Position numbers and translations under genes: made by a program. Positions 8,847 to 18,512 of a stretch of DNA of 36,416 bases are shown here, in pieces; the first letter of the stretch is position 1, and each line of letters begins with the position of its first letter. Source of the stretch: Candidatus Magasanikbacteria bacterium RIFCSPHIGHO2_02_FULL_48_18 (GTDB lineage: Bacteria; Patescibacteriota; Patescibacteriia; Magasanikbacterales; UBA922); contig MFQC01000008.1 of the NCBI GenBank assembly GCA_001784285.1, positions 49,913-86,328 of the forward strand, written 5' to 3'. The notes under the pieces were generated by a model. That model made no database searches and was not told the origin of the DNA. It saw only the letters and a program-made list of their open reading frames with translations.

Positions 8847-9425
8847 ATGAGCGGCCAATTTAGCAAAGAGGACGTCCTGCATGTCCGTGGTATGGTCGAG
8901 GCGGGGGTCTTTGAGGAGATCAACCCCTCGAGGCTGACGAGCTTCGCGAGTGGGACAGTTGCGTGTAAATGCGCTGACGGGAGATGGTCTATCCCCCTCC
9001 TCACCCTGCTTCAGAACCTTCAGCGTCCTCACAGGCAGGGAAACGGCGTCTTCGTGCACACCCTGAGTTTGCACGGCGGGCCTCTGAGGATCCGCCCCGG
9101 GTCAAGGGCGAACAAGGAGTTCAACCTCGCTTCAGCGTGGGAATACGAGCTGGAGCTTGCGGCCACGATCTCGCGGTCGCTTGCTGGCAACAAGTCAATC
9201 ACGTTGCTCGGCCATGGGCCGTGTGGCATGGCGGCGCGAGCAGGCATGACCTTCCTCGAAACTGTCGAGGAGCTGGTCGCCACCAAGCGATACATCCGCA
9301 TGGGACATCCGGACTGGTTCGAGAGCATCATCTGCATGATGCATCTCGCGGTGGATGGTGCCGAGCGGGTCTATTTTGTGAACCCGCGGCAGTTCGAGCG
9401 ATGGCTCATACAAAACGCCGCATAA
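8847..9425 (+). CDS. Beta-carbonic-anhydrase-like protein (GC-rich gene)
   Basis: CADGR (CxDxR) and HGPC (HxxC) zinc-ligand motifs in TVACKCADGRWSIP ... ITLLGHGPCGMAA; SD AAAGAGG before ATG. Confidence 0.55.
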   Translation: MSGQFSKEDVLHVRGMVEAGVFEEINPSRLTSFASGTVACKCADGRWSIPLLTLLQNLQRPHRQGNGVFVHTLSLHGGPLRIRPGSRANKEFNLASAWEYELELAATISRSLAGNKSITLLGHGPCGMAARAGMTFLETVEELVATKRYIRMGHPDWFESIICMMHLAVDGAERVYFVNPRQFERWLIQNAA

Positions 9426-9452
9426 TAGGAGATTATGGGAGGCTACAGAGTT

Positions 9453-9490
9453 CACGGATCGGAGAGATAGGCATGCTCTCCGATCCCGTG
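9453..9490 (+). terminator. GC-rich hairpin after the GC-rich gene
   Basis: CACGGATCGGAGAG ... CTCTCCGATCCCGTG; no immediate T-run. Confidence 0.45.
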
Positions 9491-9642
9491 GGCTAAACAA
9501 TATACAATTTTTACATTTTTTGGTTCTAACTATTTTTGTACATACAGCTTGGTAGCCTGGGGCATGGAATCAAATCCTTTTCTTTGAAAAAAGAAAGACT
9601 ATGGTAGAATAAGGTAATATAAACGTACAGTAATATATTGAT

Positions 9643-10011
9643 ATGACTCATTTTTTGAAACAAAAAAATCGGCCCCTTATAGCCGGCGCCACTATGGGAC
9701 TTTTCTTGTCTCTCGCATTACTCGCTATCAATGTGTATATAAATGCTCCGAGCGAGAATAGTCTTATCAACCGTGGATATGCTGGTGGAGAAATCGGATA
9801 TGAACTCGGCTTATCAGACATAGTTCTATTTTTGCCTACCTTGTACGCAAAACACTTGTTTGAAACTTTATTCCAATTAGGCAAACCAATACGCGGGGTC
9901 GGCTTTTTTGTTTTTCATATTGCTTTCTACATACTCCTCGGAGTATTTATTGGATGGATTGTCTACAAAGTAAAAAAAGGGAAAAAAGTAAGTCATAGCA
10001 ACTTCATTTAA
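9643..10011 (+). CDS. Hypothetical membrane protein
   Basis: Two to three hydrophobic segments. Confidence 0.6.
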   Translation: MTHFLKQKNRPLIAGATMGLFLSLALLAINVYINAPSENSLINRGYAGGEIGYELGLSDIVLFLPTLYAKHLFETLFQLGKPIRGVGFFVFHIAFYILLGVFIGWIVYKVKKGKKVSHSNFI

Positions 10012-10036
10012 CACGGTATATGACATTTTTTTCTCT

Positions 10037-10807
10037 ATGTCGACAGATCGGAATCAGATAATTAACAAATTGGAAGATGAATTGAAAAATAATTCATTTG
10101 TTTTTGCTTTTTGGTTAGAGGGGGCTGATGCGCATGGTACTGTAGACGAATATTCAGATATTGATGTCTGGCTCGATGTGCAGGACGGTCATGAAGGAAT
10201 GGTCATCGAACAAGTTCGATCGGTCTTGTCTCAAATCGCTCAACTGGACTTTGAACACGAAGTGGAGCACCCACATCCAAAGATACGGCAGATGTTTTTT
10301 CATCTCACAGGTACTTCGGGATTTCTGATCATTGATGTCTGTGTGCAGAGCCATAGCAGAGAGTTTTGGTATACCAAAGGATATGCCGATGAGAAAGTAA
10401 AGATACTCTTTGACAAGGAAAACGTTATCCAGTTTCGCGATTTGAACAAAACCGAATTCCAAAGCCTCCAAAACAAAAAAGTAGAAGAATTGAAGAAAAC
10501 ATTTGTCTTCTTTCAGGCGTGGGTGATGAAAGGCGTCAATCGAGGTCACTTTTTGGAGGCGTTGTCATCTTATCATTCCTTCATTTTAGAACCGCTCGTT
10601 GAGTTGCTTCGAATACAGCATCAGCCAACCAAACGTGAATTCGGGTTAAAGCACGTCGAGCGTGATATACCAAAAGACGTACTGCTGATTCTCGAAGATC
10701 TGTATAAAGTAAATTCAACGGAAGAAATTTCTACCAAGGCACAAAAAGCAAATGAATTATTTTTTGACGTGCTGAAAAAAATCAAAAAAGAAAACATCAT
10801 CACCTAA
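10037..10807 (+). CDS. Nucleotidyltransferase-fold protein
   Basis: LEGADAHGTVDEYSDIDVWLDV (G..S-DxD-like motif), aminoglycoside-nucleotidyltransferase-like layout. Confidence 0.7.
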   Translation: MSTDRNQIINKLEDELKNNSFVFAFWLEGADAHGTVDEYSDIDVWLDVQDGHEGMVIEQVRSVLSQIAQLDFEHEVEHPHPKIRQMFFHLTGTSGFLIIDVCVQSHSREFWYTKGYADEKVKILFDKENVIQFRDLNKTEFQSLQNKKVEELKKTFVFFQAWVMKGVNRGHFLEALSSYHSFILEPLVELLRIQHQPTKREFGLKHVERDIPKDVLLILEDLYKVNSTEEISTKAQKANELFFDVLKKIKKENIIT

Positions 10808-10816
10808 CTATTAACT

Positions 10817-12544
10817 ATGAAAAAAATAATTTTAACAGCTGGTTCGTTGGTATTAATTTTTTTTATGAGCGGCTGTGTTCAGCGGCAAACTCAGCCATCC
10901 AAAAAAGAACCGGCACCCGTCTCTACAGTTTCTGCTCCTTCACATTGTAGAGACAACCTCTACAACAAGGGCGAAGAAGGGCTTGACTGCGGTTGGAGTT
11001 GTCCGAATGCATGCCAATTCACGGAAAAATGCGGGGAAATAGACAAAGACGAAACATGGTCCGGCAACGTGTCTGTGAGCTGTTACACTACGGTGAATGA
11101 CGGCGCTCGGCTTACTATTGAACCGGGCACGATAGTAAAATTTCATCATGACAGAGATTACAAGACATCCGGCAGAGCCGGCTTATCGGTGAACGGAGGA
11201 GATATTGTTGCGCGCGGGAACAAAGACCACATGATCTGGTTTACGTCTGACGCCAAAGACCCGATCAACGGCGACTGGATGCACATCAATATCGACCACA
11301 GCAAGAATTCAATGCTTGACCATGTGATTGTGGAATTTGCAGAAATTGGAGTTTCGCAATTTGATTCTTCGGTGCCCATAACCAATTCCATTATTCGCTG
11401 GATCAACTCCGAGGGTCTATACGCAGAACGTTCAACCCCCATCATAGAAAATAATACATTGTATAATAATGGGTATCACGAAATAGCGCTTGAGCAATAT
11501 AATACAGACGCCGTTGTCTCTCGTAACTATTTTAAGGGCGGGCATCACGGAGTTCATTTCGAAAAAAGCACAGGAGTAGTGAAGAATAATTTTTTTGAGA
11601 ATTATCGCGCGCTGAAGACCAGTGACCCGGAGTTTACCATAAGCGCAGGAATGGAATCAGCAGTAACTATTGAAGATAACAAATTCCAAAATGTGGGAGA
11701 GATTATTTTTGCTATTGATGACAACGTGGAAAGCACGATGAAAAATAACCCAATTGTCAATGGCCAGCAGCCGCCGGTATTTGACTATGACGATATACGA
11801 AATTTTGAGTTGGGCTACATCCCGGGCGATGAAGACGACCAATTCCCCTATGTGTATGCCGATACAGATACAACCAGGAGAGTAACAAAAAAAATTGGGA
11901 AAGACCTGTACTTTGGGTGGTCGCTCGTGTATGCGGACGGCGCGTTGTATCGTTTTAGTTTGGGATATGGCGAAGTTGGCAAGGAACTGGATTTGATCAA
12001 ACTTGATCCGGAAACCGGGGCTGTCGAACGATTTGGGAATAATGACATTATCAGTCCAAGAGGATTGGCATGGGATGGAGAATTCTTTTATGTCAATGAT
12101 GGCAGCTTGAAAAAAATTTTTACATTTAAAATAACAGGGGGCTTTATTGAAATTCTTGACAGCTTTGATATTCCCGAAGCAGAGAAAGGAGGCACAGCTG
12201 GTTTAACTTCTGACGGAGAATTTCTTTATCTCGTTCATCGATACGGGGAAAAAATTTGGAAATTGGACAAGCAAGGACAGATCGTCGGAGAAATTCCCTT
12301 TCAGACCCCAGGCGGCGCGATTACCTATGCAGACGGCTATTTTTGGGTTTATGCAGGATGTAAAAAAGGATTGTGCAAGATAACGAAAGACGGTGAGCTG
12401 GTTGGAGAGATATATCCTGCGGCCAAAGACCCCTGGGCGCTCGCGTGGGATGGAACATACTTGTGGGCGCTGTACAGAACAAGCGAGACATGGAACGACC
12501 CAAAAATATATCAAATGGAAATACTCGACGATTCTCTCGAGTAA
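10817..12544 (+). CDS. Lipoprotein with right-handed beta-helix repeats plus propeller-like C-terminus
   Basis: Lipobox LIFFMSGC; repeated ENNTLYNNG / RNYFKGG / KNNFFEN parallel-beta-helix-like repeats. Confidence 0.7.
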   Translation: MKKIILTAGSLVLIFFMSGCVQRQTQPSKKEPAPVSTVSAPSHCRDNLYNKGEEGLDCGWSCPNACQFTEKCGEIDKDETWSGNVSVSCYTTVNDGARLTIEPGTIVKFHHDRDYKTSGRAGLSVNGGDIVARGNKDHMIWFTSDAKDPINGDWMHINIDHSKNSMLDHVIVEFAEIGVSQFDSSVPITNSIIRWINSEGLYAERSTPIIENNTLYNNGYHEIALEQYNTDAVVSRNYFKGGHHGVHFEKSTGVVKNNFFENYRALKTSDPEFTISAGMESAVTIEDNKFQNVGEIIFAIDDNVESTMKNNPIVNGQQPPVFDYDDIRNFELGYIPGDEDDQFPYVYADTDTTRRVTKKIGKDLYFGWSLVYADGALYRFSLGYGEVGKELDLIKLDPETGAVERFGNNDIISPRGLAWDGEFFYVNDGSLKKIFTFKITGGFIEILDSFDIPEAEKGGTAGLTSDGEFLYLVHRYGEKIWKLDKQGQIVGEIPFQTPGGAITYADGYFWVYAGCKKGLCKITKDGELVGEIYPAAKDPWALAWDGTYLWALYRTSETWNDPKIYQMEILDDSLE

Positions 12545-12652
12545 CATTTTCAAAAAAATCCGCATCTCTTCGATGACAAAAGTATCCCCGCCTTCTCTTT
12601 TCAGTCGTGAACTGATACAATAAGCGCCTGATGATATATTATATAACGCAAT

Positions 12653-13849
12653 ATGTTTGAAATGCTCACTCGGCCGCCAAAGCAGTCCCCCATCGGTTCC
12701 TACAGCCTGGATGTCATTTCTTTGCCGGAAGAATGCGATTGGGAAAAATATCTGCCTGTAGAAATACGCTATATCTTCCAAAAAGAGCCGGCATACAAAG
12801 AAAAAATGAGGACAATACTGCAAAATGGCAAAGCGATCGGCGTCCGAACCGTGTTGCGCACTCCGGAAAATATCTTGAAAGCGATTCATACCATTAGCGT
12901 CCACAGCCAGCATAATTACATTATCAATTGGCTACCAAAATTGTTGAAAGAAAAGCATCTGCCCATCTTTACCAAAGATGACCACAAAAGGGCAAAGCAC
13001 CATCATGAAGATTTGGACAAAGCAATGGATATCATCTTGAAAGACCGGCTGAAATTCAAAAGAATCGTTCTTATTGATGAAGAAAATATCGGAATCACTC
13101 TGCAAGAACAGCAGTTTGTGTCAGAGCTGTCCGAAATCATTTATCCGATCGCGGTCGATTATTCCGTCTTTCGCGTCATTATTGACAACGCCCAAGAAAG
13201 AACGCGAATCGCTCAAAGCATCATCAAGGCGCTCCTTATTATCGGTCCGGCCGCGCATTTTCTTGAAAAATTTGTCAGTGGTTTGGGAAAAATCTTTGCC
13301 GCCTCTGCGGACGATCTTTTGGGAGAATCGGCAGAACTTATGGCCCTCCGAGGCTCCGGTTTTTCGTGGCGGGAGCTTGCAAAACGTGGAAAAGTGCTCA
13401 TTCCCGTATTTGCTCTGGCAACGTGGGGAGCATTTTCCGTTGAAGGATTGATTCATGAAAACAAGCTTATTCTTGCCGGTATTGTGTTTGGTTTGTCGGC
13501 TGTCGCGCTTTCGCTCACCACGGCCATCCAATCCATTTTTATGTACAAAAAAAACGCAACCATACTCGCCAAAGAAGGCAAAATGCCGACGGCAACCAAA
13601 AAGGCGCTCTTCAAAATATCGTTTATACAAGATTTTACCAACCCAGCAAGGCTGGGACTTATTATTGGCGCTCTTATGGCCCCCCTTATGGGTATTATCG
13701 GCTCATTGCTCGGGGTCATGGATAATGGGTGGGTGTTGGCGACCATTGGGTCTACGGAGTCAATCGTCGCTGGCGTCACGGTCATTTCCGCCGGCCATAT
13801 TAATGAATGGCGTTTCCGGAAAAAAATAAAAAAAATGATGACACGATAG
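12653..13849 (+). CDS. Hypothetical membrane protein
   Basis: 398 aa with soluble N-terminal half and TM segments in the C-terminal half. Confidence 0.6.
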   Translation: MFEMLTRPPKQSPIGSYSLDVISLPEECDWEKYLPVEIRYIFQKEPAYKEKMRTILQNGKAIGVRTVLRTPENILKAIHTISVHSQHNYIINWLPKLLKEKHLPIFTKDDHKRAKHHHEDLDKAMDIILKDRLKFKRIVLIDEENIGITLQEQQFVSELSEIIYPIAVDYSVFRVIIDNAQERTRIAQSIIKALLIIGPAAHFLEKFVSGLGKIFAASADDLLGESAELMALRGSGFSWRELAKRGKVLIPVFALATWGAFSVEGLIHENKLILAGIVFGLSAVALSLTTAIQSIFMYKKNATILAKEGKMPTATKKALFKISFIQDFTNPARLGLIIGALMAPLMGIIGSLLGVMDNGWVLATIGSTESIVAGVTVISAGHINEWRFRKKIKKMMTR

Positions 13850-13861
13850 GCATAGAAGAAA

Positions 13862-14839
13862 ATGACGTACGCACAGTGTATGATACCAAAACCAAAATTG
13901 GTTGGGCTAATGGCCCTCGTCCTCTTTACCGGATGCGTCTTCACGATACCAGGCGGTTCAAATACGACCACCCTTCCTGCCAATAATAAACCAAACATAT
14001 ATCAAGAAATACCAACACGCCTCACGAGTGAAGAGGTCAACGATTTTGACCCTGCAAAAGCAGTGGAAAAAGAAATACGAAGGCTTCGCAAAAAAGAATA
14101 TGCCTTTTTTCATGACCAAGCCAGCCCTGCGATACCAAGAACGCCTTTGTACTATCTCCAAAGCGCCGTGACATGTGAAAATGACACAAAAGAAGCATGC
14201 GCCATAACAGGAGCCCGCGTATATAAAAACAACAAGCCGGAAGAATACAGCATTGGCGCATGTGGCGAAGACGATTGGTGCGACGTGATTGATCCGTCAT
14301 TTCCAAAAGACGTAGCAGGCAGAATGACGCAACTGGCAGGGTTCTATGGCTTTGGCAAAGAAATCTATACCATTGGCAGTATCAGCGGGAATGATGAATA
14401 TACAATCTTTCAAAATGAAAAAGAAATTTTTTCTCATCCCATGTATTTTGGCGCTGAAAGCGTTATTGAAGAGGGGGCAATGGTATCAGGTTCTCCCGCG
14501 TTTACTTTTTATGATCTCAAAGGATGGGAAAATGAAAATCGTCCAATAGTTCGCCGTAATATTTGGCATAACGGAGAAACGCTGAATGAAAGATATGGCG
14601 TTGACGGAAGCTCCTATCTCTTTTCTTTCAAAGAAAAAATAGGATTTGTTGCGGAAAAGGATGAAAAAACATTTTTTTTCTTTAACGGACAAAAAATTTC
14701 TGAAGATTTTGATGAAATACGAACACACGGTTGTTGCACCATCTTTCCTTACCCCATCAGCCTGGATGACAGCGGCATACTATCTTTTCTTGCACGGCGC
14801 CAAAAATCATATTTTTGGGTAGAGATCAATCTCAATTGA
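13862..14839 (+). CDS. Hypothetical lipoprotein
   Basis: Signal plus lipobox LVLFTGC. Confidence 0.6.
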   Translation: MTYAQCMIPKPKLVGLMALVLFTGCVFTIPGGSNTTTLPANNKPNIYQEIPTRLTSEEVNDFDPAKAVEKEIRRLRKKEYAFFHDQASPAIPRTPLYYLQSAVTCENDTKEACAITGARVYKNNKPEEYSIGACGEDDWCDVIDPSFPKDVAGRMTQLAGFYGFGKEIYTIGSISGNDEYTIFQNEKEIFSHPMYFGAESVIEEGAMVSGSPAFTFYDLKGWENENRPIVRRNIWHNGETLNERYGVDGSSYLFSFKEKIGFVAEKDEKTFFFFNGQKISEDFDEIRTHGCCTIFPYPISLDDSGILSFLARRQKSYFWVEINLN

Positions 14840-14856
14840 ACAATAAAAAATTGCCA

Positions 14857-15423
14857 ATGACGGCAACACAAGAAAGAATACAACCATTTTTATACCCCGT
14901 CTTTGCAACGGGCGCTACACTTCTTATGCGTCTTCCATACCGAAAACCAGGAAAATATAGCCAGCATAATGGAGATTATTTCTTGACGCCGGAAAAAAAG
15001 ACGCAACTGGAAAAAAAATTAAAAACGCTCAAAACACTTCAGCGGCCGCAAGCCGCCTCCGAAGTGGCGCGTCTCGCTGAGCTTGGTGATTTTTCAGAAA
15101 ACGTGGAATATCAGCTTGCCAAAGGACGACTTCGACGAATCAACAACAATATTCTTCGGCTGGAACACCTATTGAACCAGGCGGTCATTATTGCCCCGCC
15201 CAAAGGAAATGCCATTCAAATAGGACACAAAGTGACCATTACCGAGAACGGCAAAACAAAAATCTATCATATTCTTGGTTCGGAAGAAACCAATCCTGAA
15301 AAAGGAATAATTTCTCACCGTTCGCCTATCGGCGTGGCTCTGCTTGGCCACAAAATAGGCGACATCGTGGAGGTCGGTTTGCCGGGCAAAACAATTTTGT
15401 ATACGATAGTGCAGATCGTATAA
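14857..15423 (+). CDS. greA: Transcription elongation factor GreA/GreB family
   Basis: [27 protein letters not shown] ... [26 protein letters not shown]. Confidence 0.9.
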   Translation: MTATQERIQPFLYPVFATGATLLMRLPYRKPGKYSQHNGDYFLTPEKKTQLEKKLKTLKTLQRPQAASEVARLAELGDFSENVEYQLAKGRLRRINNNILRLEHLLNQAVIIAPPKGNAIQIGHKVTITENGKTKIYHILGSEETNPEKGIISHRSPIGVALLGHKIGDIVEVGLPGKTILYTIVQIV

Positions 15424-15431
15424 TAATAACT

Positions 15432-15797
15432 ATGCATTCCCTCACTCCGGAAGAAGAAGCCATCATTGTCCATAAAGGCACTGAGCCGCCATTCACCGGC
15501 GAATACACCAACCATGAAGCCGAAGGCACCTATGCGTGCCGCCGCTGTCATGCGCTTTTGTATTGGTCCAAAGATAAATTTCAGTCGCATTGCGGCTGGC
15601 CAAGCTTTGATGATGAAATTCCAGGGGCGGTGACTCGGACCCTTGACGCGGATGGCCGACGCACAGAAATTACCTGCGCTAATTGCGGCGGGCACCTTGG
15701 CCATGTTTTTCTCGGCGAACATATGACGAAAAAAAATACGCGCCATTGCGTCAATTCTCTTTCGCTTCGTTTTATTCCAAAAGCTATGCTGTCGTGA
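15432..15797 (+). CDS. msrB: Peptide-methionine (R)-S-oxide reductase
   Basis: [47 protein letters not shown]. Confidence 0.95.
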   Translation: MHSLTPEEEAIIVHKGTEPPFTGEYTNHEAEGTYACRRCHALLYWSKDKFQSHCGWPSFDDEIPGAVTRTLDADGRRTEITCANCGGHLGHVFLGEHMTKKNTRHCVNSLSLRFIPKAMLS

Positions 15798-15812
15798 CAG
15801 AACTCAAAAAAA

Positions 15813-15841
15813 TTGACAAACGTGTCTTTTTTTGCTATACT
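15813..15841 (+). promoter_or_regulatory. Consensus sigma70-like promoter
   Basis: TTGACA-N17-TATACT. Confidence 0.7.
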
Positions 15842-15965
15842 ATATTTGTTCTTCCCTCTTCCGCGGCGTTTTCATACGTCGCTTGACATAGGCCAATTCG
15901 TTCTTTCTCTGTTTATACTCTTCATTCATTTTTCTTCTTTGAAGAGTCAACAATTTTTCACTTTT

Positions 15966-16088
15966 ATGTCTCTACATGAAAAATCGTGGCGTGCTTTCAA
16001 TACGCAAAAAACAGAAAGCTATATCAGCGTCTATCTCTATCTTACCGCAGGAATTGTCTTGATGATGAGCGTGATTTTTCTGATATAA
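15966..16088 (+). CDS. Small single-TM protein (40 aa)
   Basis: MSLHEKSWRAFNTQKTESYISVYLYLTAGIVLMMSVIFLI, downstream of a consensus promoter. Confidence 0.45.
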   Translation: MSLHEKSWRAFNTQKTESYISVYLYLTAGIVLMMSVIFLI

Positions 16089-16166
16089 AGCGCAAAAAAA
16101 TACAGTATAGTGTTCAGTGTAGTGTTCATTGTTGAGAATGATGAGCTGTGAGATACTAGAGGCGCT

Positions 16167-16886
16167 ATGGAAATTCCACGAAATCCGGAGTTTATTCATC
16201 ACAGGCCCATGCCCAAAACCGGTCTCATTCGAGAAACCGTGTTTGGCGTTGAAGACGGGATGGTCTCGACGATGGGGGCTATTACGGGCATTGCCGCGGC
16301 GACACATGACCCTTTTACCATTTTTTTGTCCGGTTTCGTGATTATCTCGGTTGAGTCGGTATCAATGGCGGTTGGTTCGTATCTTTCCTCAAAATCCGAG
16401 CAAAGCATTAACCAGAGAAAACTAGAGGAAGAAAAAATTGAACTGAAACAATATCCAAAAGAAGAACGGCATGAACTGCTGGGAATGTATATAGACGATG
16501 GGTGGCCGGAAGAGCTGGCAAAAACCATGGCACAGACCGCATCGCAAAATAAAGAACTTTTTTTGAAAGAAATGGCCTACCGCGAACTGAAAGTCTTTCC
16601 GGAAGAGCCGGAATCTCCATTGAAAAATGCAGTTGCCATGGGAATTGCCTATATCATAGGCGGAGGCGTTCCTCTTCTTCCATATATCCTTTTTTCGCTT
16701 CCCGCTTCCATTTTTCTTTCCATTAGTGCGACACTCGCAGGTCTTTTTTTTGTCGGCGCTTACACCACCAGATATTCCAAGCGAATGTGGTGGAAAGCCG
16801 GCCTTGAAATGCTCTCTCTCGCAAGCCTGGCCGCGCTTATTGGATACGCGGCAGGGCAAGCGGTTGATTTATTTTTCTTACGATAG
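16167..16886 (+). CDS. VIT1/CCC1-family membrane transporter
   Basis: RETVFGVEDGMVSTMGAITGIAAAT ... SVSMAVGSYLSSKSEQ. Confidence 0.88.
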   Translation: MEIPRNPEFIHHRPMPKTGLIRETVFGVEDGMVSTMGAITGIAAATHDPFTIFLSGFVIISVESVSMAVGSYLSSKSEQSINQRKLEEEKIELKQYPKEERHELLGMYIDDGWPEELAKTMAQTASQNKELFLKEMAYRELKVFPEEPESPLKNAVAMGIAYIIGGGVPLLPYILFSLPASIFLSISATLAGLFFVGAYTTRYSKRMWWKAGLEMLSLASLAALIGYAAGQAVDLFFLR

Positions 16887-16889
16887 ACC

Positions 16890-16917
16890 AAGTAATCTGA
16901 AATACCCCAGATTACTT
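16890..16917. terminator. Hairpin between convergent genes
   Basis: AAGTAATCTG-aaataccc-CAGATTACTT. Confidence 0.5.
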
Positions 16918-18027
16918 AGCAAATCGCCAAATCTCCCGCCCCACCTTTTGTCCGGGACGATAATAAAAAAGACTTTCTTTACCTGGGAAAAAGGGCTGTA
17001 CAGAAAAACCGCACCGTGCGATGTCTTTCACGCAATTCACGCGAACCCATTCATCTCCCAGACGAAATCGGGGCATAATAAACAAGACAACTCCGTGCCT
17101 TTTCAAAACCGGAAAAAATGTTTTGAATGCCGCAACATATAATTGCCTCAATTTCTCTGCCTGTTTTTCCAAAAAAGATCTCGGTTCATGTCCTCTCAAA
17201 GGCTTCCCTAAATAGGGTTCAGAAATAATCGCGTCAACGGTTCCTTGTTTGAGAAAACGCTCCGCGGTTCGCACATCGGATACAAACAATTGGAACGATT
17301 TCTTTTTTTTCTCGTTCTCAACAATCCATTCCATATTTTTTTGCGCGTCATCAATTGCTTTTTGGGAATTGTCGCTTCCTAAAAGGTGAGTAAATCCCAT
17401 TGCCGCGGCTTCCATAAGAATCGTTCCCGACCCGCAAAAAGGATCCCACATAGTTTGGTTTGGCTGTATCCCTGAAAGATGAATAAGGATGCGCGACAAC
17501 TTTGGCGGGAGCATCCCGCTTTTGGTATCGCTTTTGGGGCGTCCGTAATCACGTTCCACAAATGCTTCAATCGGTTGAATGGCAGCGGTTGCGAACACCG
17601 TGTGATTCACAACCGTCAAGTCGGTCTGAAACGCGACCAAATTATTGTGTAAAATTGTTGCCGTGTTATTGGCTTCTACAAATCGCACCGACCGACCGCG
17701 TTGTTTGAGTTCTTTTTTTATGGCCAGCCCATGCCGCTTGTCCAAATTCCCTGAAAGAGAAAAAATAATTTTTCCTTCTTTTTGGATCTGTTCCAAATAA
17801 TCAGCAATAGTGCCCGTATCATCGCGCTCACAGACGCGTTTACCGATTTTTACCACTCCGCCAAGCCGGCTCATGAGGGCCGCCGCATCAATATCTTCTG
17901 TTATATGAACAACAAAAAATGGTCCTTGTTCAACCACGACACGAACGTGCCAACCATATAATTCAAAAACAGCCTCAAGCTCTGCGCGGGACAATTCTTG
18001 TTCTCGACCAAGACGAAAGAGATACAT
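16912..18027 (-). CDS. Trm11-like RNA guanosine N2-methyltransferase (UPF0020 family)
   Basis: MWDPFCGSGTILMEAAAMGF (SAM motif) and IISEPYLGKPLRG (catalytic-motif-like). Confidence 0.8.
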   Translation of the reverse strand: MYLFRLGREQELSRAELEAVFELYGWHVRVVVEQGPFFVVHITEDIDAAALMSRLGGVVKIGKRVCERDDTGTIADYLEQIQKEGKIIFSLSGNLDKRHGLAIKKELKQRGRSVRFVEANNTATILHNNLVAFQTDLTVVNHTVFATAAIQPIEAFVERDYGRPKSDTKSGMLPPKLSRILIHLSGIQPNQTMWDPFCGSGTILMEAAAMGFTHLLGSDNSQKAIDDAQKNMEWIVENEKKKKSFQLFVSDVRTAERFLKQGTVDAIISEPYLGKPLRGHEPRSFLEKQAEKLRQLYVAAFKTFFPVLKRHGVVLFIMPRFRLGDEWVRVNCVKDIARCGFSVQPFFPGKESLFYYRPGQKVGREIWRFAK

Positions 18028-18297
18028 AATACTGGGTTTGCTAAGTTATCTGAGTTTACTTAGCGAACGTAGACAACCGTCAATAGATAACCGCCAATTT
18101 GACATCCAAAAACAGACGTGCTATAGTATCTCGTACAATTCACTAAATATCAAGAAGAGGTTAGGGATCTGGCCCGTTGACCCTCTACCAACCTACCCGA
18201 GCTTGTCGGGGAAGGTGGTAATTCCAGCCCATGATGGGAAAGATACGTTCTGACAGTATGTCGGAAAAACGTGGACTTCTTCCTTTTGGGCAAGGAG

Positions 18298-18325
18298 TTT
18301 TTTTTCGTCCTTTGGACGAAAAAAA
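18298..18325. repeat. Inverted repeat TTTTTTTCGTCC-ttt-GGACGAAAAAAA
   Basis: Perfect IR. Confidence 0.7.
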
Positions 18326-18402
18326 TCCTGATCCCGACGAAGTCGAGAGAAGAATCCCTTTCTTTTGAGAGAAATATAAGGAAGAAAGGAAATGACCACC
18401 TC

Positions 18403-18477
18403 CTGTCATTCTGAGCGAAGCGAAGAATCTCTTTTAAACAATAGCCAAGGGATCCTTCGCTTCGCTCAGGATGACAG
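18403..18477. repeat. Long inverted repeat of the TCATTCTGAGCGAAGCGAAGAATC type
   Basis: CTGTCATTCTGAGCGAAGCGAAGAATC ... GGATCCTTCGCTTCGCTCAGGATGACAG. Confidence 0.85.
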
Positions 18478-18512
18478 AAGAAAAAAAGTAAAGCCCAACC
18501 AGGAGGTACATT

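Noticed and set aside
8847-9425. GC-rich genes as vector or lab contamination
   Set aside because: No vector sequence recognised and SD/promoter context is native-like; assembly chimerism still needs read-level checking.
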